DNA of 64,000 nucleotides from the NCBI GenBank assembly GCA_963070105.1, contig OY718805.1:6196001-6260000 (forward strand), written 5' to 3'. The stretch's first letter is position 1. Each line of letters starts with the position of its first letter. Under the pieces are notes generated by a model that was not told the DNA's origin, made no database searches, and saw only the letters and a program-made list of their open reading frames with translations. This stretch comes from Litomosoides sigmodontis. Lineage: Eukaryota > Nematoda > Chromadorea > Rhabditida > Onchocercidae. Shown one piece after another: positions 63,004-64,000 of the stretch. Made by a program: the position numbers and the translations under genes.

Positions 63004-63624
63004 AGTTCGGTTAGCGGTGGAGGGAATTCGTGTGCACTAGTCACCACGATCCTATCGGCTGAGAAACGCGACAGTTGGTGAGAGTGAAATTCATCTGGTT
63101 ACCAAACAACTCAAACTGAAATAATTTAGCCTTATCATCTGGAAACTGTTTGGACGAAGTTAACATTACGAGGTTTGCACTATAATTGTATATCATTATT
63201 TGGGAGTTTTTGTGATGTTTGTTGTTTCCGTTCTTCTAGGAATGCAGAGAAAGCTGAGGAGTTCAGAAAAAACTTTCAAAAACTATCTTTCAGGTATATA
63301 ACCTGCTCAATTAGTTCATTCGGTCAAATCGATATTTAATCGGCAACAACAGTTTCTCAATTCTCTACCTCGCGTATGTCACTGCGTTTCATATCAGGAA
63401 GCATCATTTCACTAGTTTTGTCGCACAAAAAGCTAATAAAAGAAGAGTTTGTGTCTTCCAGTTCATCGAAGCTTATCTCAAGGTCACGCAGACTTGTATA
63501 ATAATCATTGTCAACCGTTAAACTTATATTTGGTTGTTATTCTGAGGAATATCCGTAGAATTGTGGATTGAGAAGTCAAACGGAATGTTCTATTTCGACG
63601 AGGATCATATGGAGAATGGTTTCG
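63004..63624 (+). CDS. Internal exons of an unidentified + strand gene running off the right edge
   Basis: Three consecutive exon-like segments have good splice ends: 63004-63077 (SSVSGGGNSCALVTTILSAE), 63240-63293 and 63559-63624 (LWIEKSNGMFYFDEDHMENG). The middle segment can be read as NAEKAEEFRKNFQKLSF, in phase with the first segment, or as RKLRSSEKTFKNYLS, in phase with the third, so an exon is missing or one reading is wrong. The acidic, aromatic third exon is the most protein-like. I do not recognise the family, and the rest of the gene should lie beyond 64000. Confidence 0.45.
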
Positions 63625-64000
63625 GTAAGAATTGTTTTCGACATGATATTGTAGTACTTTATATAATTAATGTTAAATGTAATTGGTAACCATATTTGCC
63701 GCCTTTTCTACAGCACTTTTACCTATATATATATGTATATTAATTTATTTCGCTGTAAAGAATTCTTAACTATTTTACTCGAGTTTGGTCTCTTCTAGGG
63801 CGCGGTAGAAATTCAATAGCATCATGTCATTTGGCATTCTACAATGTCTTTCATTATTTGAATGTCTGATAGTCATATCAAGTCAGCTTTCATCTGAACC
63901 TGTGCATGACCTTTGAAACCTGTAATTTGACGTTTTTTGGCTCTCAATGCAAATGGTGAACTCTCTGTCCTACCTCTGTTATATACACATACACACGCAC

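Noticed and set aside
1..64000. CRISPR arrays, rRNA, spliced-leader RNA genes, Wolbachia-derived or viral inserts
   Set aside because: None of their signatures was seen on reading; an alignment search would be needed to exclude short fragments.

Overview
The window is eukaryotic and almost certainly from a nematode, most likely a clade III parasite of the filarial type. The DNA is AT-rich. Every recognisable gene is cut by many introns of roughly 50-700 bp with T-rich TTTCAG-like acceptors. The protein set (a tandem-repeat LEC-1 galectin, a LIN-42/Period protein with SYQ- and LT-like motifs, ATAD-3, an EHS-1/EPS15 protein) is characteristic of nematodes. The species assignment is inference; I see no ribosomal or spliced-leader gene that would settle it.

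Layout, left to right. 1-1617 (+): 3' end of DNA topoisomerase 3-beta. 3261-9929 (-): a Period/LIN-42 homologue with a bHLH-like N-terminus, a PAS region, SYQ- and LT-like motifs and a Gln-rich tail, followed on its 5' side by about 5 kb of non-coding sequence. 15111-19606 (-): complete ATAD3, with a (TA)n microsatellite just upstream. 20292-20683 (-): complete roadblock-type dynein light chain, possibly in one operon with ATAD3. 20.7-26.6 kb: a long non-coding stretch with CAG/CAA/GTG trinucleotide runs and a probable non-coding first exon. 26617-29288 (+): complete tandem-repeat galectin. 32410-33706 (+): complete 158-residue secreted protein of unknown family. 34786-39992 (+): EPS15/EHS-1 endocytic adaptor. 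43495-46089 (+): complete LACT-type serine beta-lactamase-related protein. 47117-49045 (-): compact 290-residue protein kinase-like protein that lacks the catalytic HRD and DFG aspartates, so a predicted pseudokinase. 50482-53750 (-): aromatic amino acid hydroxylase closest to tryptophan hydroxylase, with an insertion in the catalytic domain and no C-terminal tetramerisation helix. 54-64 kb: mostly non-coding, with pyrimidine-rich tracts and a few candidate exons of an unidentified + strand gene that leaves the window on the right.

The genes do not form one pathway. They cover DNA/RNA topology (TOP3B), developmental timing (LIN-42), mitochondrial nucleoid and membrane organisation (ATAD3), dynein transport (roadblock), endocytosis (EPS15), sugar binding (galectin) and serotonin or catecholamine synthesis (hydroxylase). 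The least explained items are the pseudokinase, the secreted orphan, the shortened hydroxylase and two introns whose reading frame demands GC donors. I found no tRNA, rRNA, CRISPR array, recognisable transposon or bacterial insert.
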